Shown piece after piece: positions 20,628 to 21,031 of a DNA stretch of 21,031 nt (positions are counted from its first letter, which is position 1; every line of letters starts with the position of its first letter). Origin of the DNA: a virus. The translations under genes and the position numbers were made by a program. The DNA lies in the IMG/VR virus record IMGVR_UViG_3300049846_001980, positions 1-21,031 of that record. One strand, 5' to 3'. The notes beneath the pieces were generated by a model. That model made no database searches. It was given only the letters and a program-made list of their open reading frames with translations, and had not been told where the DNA came from.

Positions 20628-20650
20628 AGAACGATCCTTCCTCTTCTTGG
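20619..20650 (-). repeat. Translation-initiation cassette, copy B
   Basis: These 32 bases match 18685-18716 at 30 positions. On the minus strand they encode the end of one small gene (QEEEGSFYE) and carry the purine-rich ribosome-binding site AAGAGGAAGG and the ATG of the next gene (MSE...). Confidence 0.75.
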
Positions 20651-20739
20651 TTTTCTTCATGCTCTTGTCCTCGCGACCAAATGATCGCGAGGACAAGAGC
20701 GACGACAAAGGCGACAACAAAAATGTCAAGATAGGTCAT
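20620..20739 (-). CDS. Small single-helix membrane protein (39 aa)
   Basis: ATG 20739 overlaps the methyltransferase stop (ATGA), and TGA 20620 overlaps the start of the coiled-coil gene. The product is one membrane helix, MTYLDIFVVAFVVALVLAII, then WSRGQEHEENQEEEGSFYE, an acidic tail. It resembles the 48-aa membrane protein at 20075-20221. The codons for ALVLAIIWSRGQE contain a perfect 16-bp inverted repeat, so the message can fold within the gene. Confidence 0.6.
   Translation of the reverse strand: MTYLDIFVVAFVVALVLAIIWSRGQEHEENQEEEGSFYE
20661..20700 (-). repeat. Perfect 16-bp inverted repeat inside the 39-aa gene
   Basis: Plus positions 20661-20676 (GCTCTTGTCCTCGCGA) and 20685-20700 (TCGCGAGGACAAGAGC) are exact reverse complements separated by eight bases (CCAAATGA). 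On the minus strand the hairpin ends just before ATGAAGAAAACC and the initiation cassette of the coiled-coil gene. There is no U-run for an intrinsic terminator. It is far stronger than expected by chance in a coding sequence of this length. Confidence 0.75.
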
Positions 20740-21031
20740 GACAGAATCGACTCCGCAAATAGAGGCGATTGTTCGAGTGCCTCCTTCTCCAGCGCATCCT
20801 TGACGTTGAGGACTGCCTGCGCATAGTAACTCGGCTTCAGTTCGATGCCGATAGCGCTCCTCCCATGCAGCACTGAGCCGTAGACCTCGCTGCCGACCCC
20901 CATACAGGGTGTCAAGACCGTCTCGCCGGCATTGCTCCACATAGTCACAGCACGCTCAATCACGTCAAGCTGCAAAGGATGCACATGCTTCTCGTCTTTC
21001 TCTTCGCGAGCTTCGCGATGGGGTAGGACAC
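20736..21031 (-). CDS. DNA methyltransferase (N4/N6 type), N-terminus beyond window
   Basis: The frame is open from the right edge to TGA at 20736, about 97 residues. KHVHPLQLDVIERAVTMWSN is the segment before the SAM-binding motif in DNA N4-cytosine/N6-adenine methylases, and ETVLTPCMGVGSEVYG corresponds to motif I (usually DPFxGSGT). GRSAIGIELKPSYYAQAV contains the following acidic strand. The catalytic (D/N/S)PP(Y/W) motif is not in this part and would lie upstream. Motif I has TPCMG where Asp-Pro-Phe is usual. Phage methylases of this type modify their own DNA against host restriction. The stop overlaps the start of the 39-aa membrane protein. Confidence 0.8.
   Translation of the reverse strand, partial: VLPHREAREEKDEKHVHPLQLDVIERAVTMWSNAGETVLTPCMGVGSEVYGSVLHGRSAIGIELKPSYYAQAVLNVKDALEKEALEQSPLFAESILS

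Noticed and set aside
1-21031. CRISPR arrays, tRNA genes, insertion sequences and attachment sites
   Set aside because: No regularly spaced repeats, cloverleaf-like sequences, transposase motifs or integrase/att structure were seen.

Overview
This window is a densely packed stretch of a tailed double-stranded DNA phage or prophage (Caudoviricetes). Every gene I can support lies on the minus strand, so transcription and gene order run from right (21031) to left (1). Most junctions are ATGA or GTGA stop/start overlaps or gaps of a few bases with Shine-Dalgarno sequences, as in one long late operon. The portal (DUF935, Mu gp29-like), head protease/scaffold (Mu gpI-like) and capsid protein (Mu gpT-like) belong to the Mu-type head lineage. 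No sheath gene is visible and a tape measure follows the tail chaperones directly, so a siphovirus-like non-contractile tail is most likely. No host marker, integrase, lysis gene or tRNA is visible, and the host cannot be named from this sequence.

Right part (18.3-21.0 kb): the C-terminal end of a DNA methyltransferase, then a run of very small genes: two short single-helix membrane proteins, a coiled-coil protein, unrecognised proteins, a DUF1653-RusA fusion predicted to be a Holliday-junction resolvase, a small acidic Cys/His-rich protein and a Cys-rich zinc-ribbon protein. Copies of a ribosome-binding-site/start cassette recur here, and a perfect 16-bp hairpin lies inside one of the small membrane protein genes.

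Middle (9.3-18.3 kb): KTSC-domain protein, terminase small and large subunits, a very long portal (868 aa), a 247-aa acidic protein, protease/scaffold with a probable nested scaffold start, a putative decoration protein, the major capsid protein and two head-tail connector or terminator proteins. The portal has a normal portal core followed by about 400 extra residues: two phage linker motifs of the GRF/GGQF type, a hydrophobic segment and a domain with a D...ExK signature suggestive of a PD-(D/E)xK nuclease. This is the most unusual object in the window.

Left-middle (4.6-9.1 kb): a tail protein, probable tail tube, tail-assembly chaperone pair joined by a textbook -1 frameshift element (CCCAAAC, 7-nt spacer, 8-bp stem), a short tape measure (495 aa) and a distal-tail-type protein.

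Left end (1-4.6 kb): six beta-rich, Thr/Ser/Gly-rich tail-tip or receptor-binding proteins, including two clear paralogues and, cut by the left edge, a LamG/concanavalin-like protein. These probably form the adsorption apparatus. No stretch above 300 bases lacks a gene; the three gaps above 100 bases are described as features.
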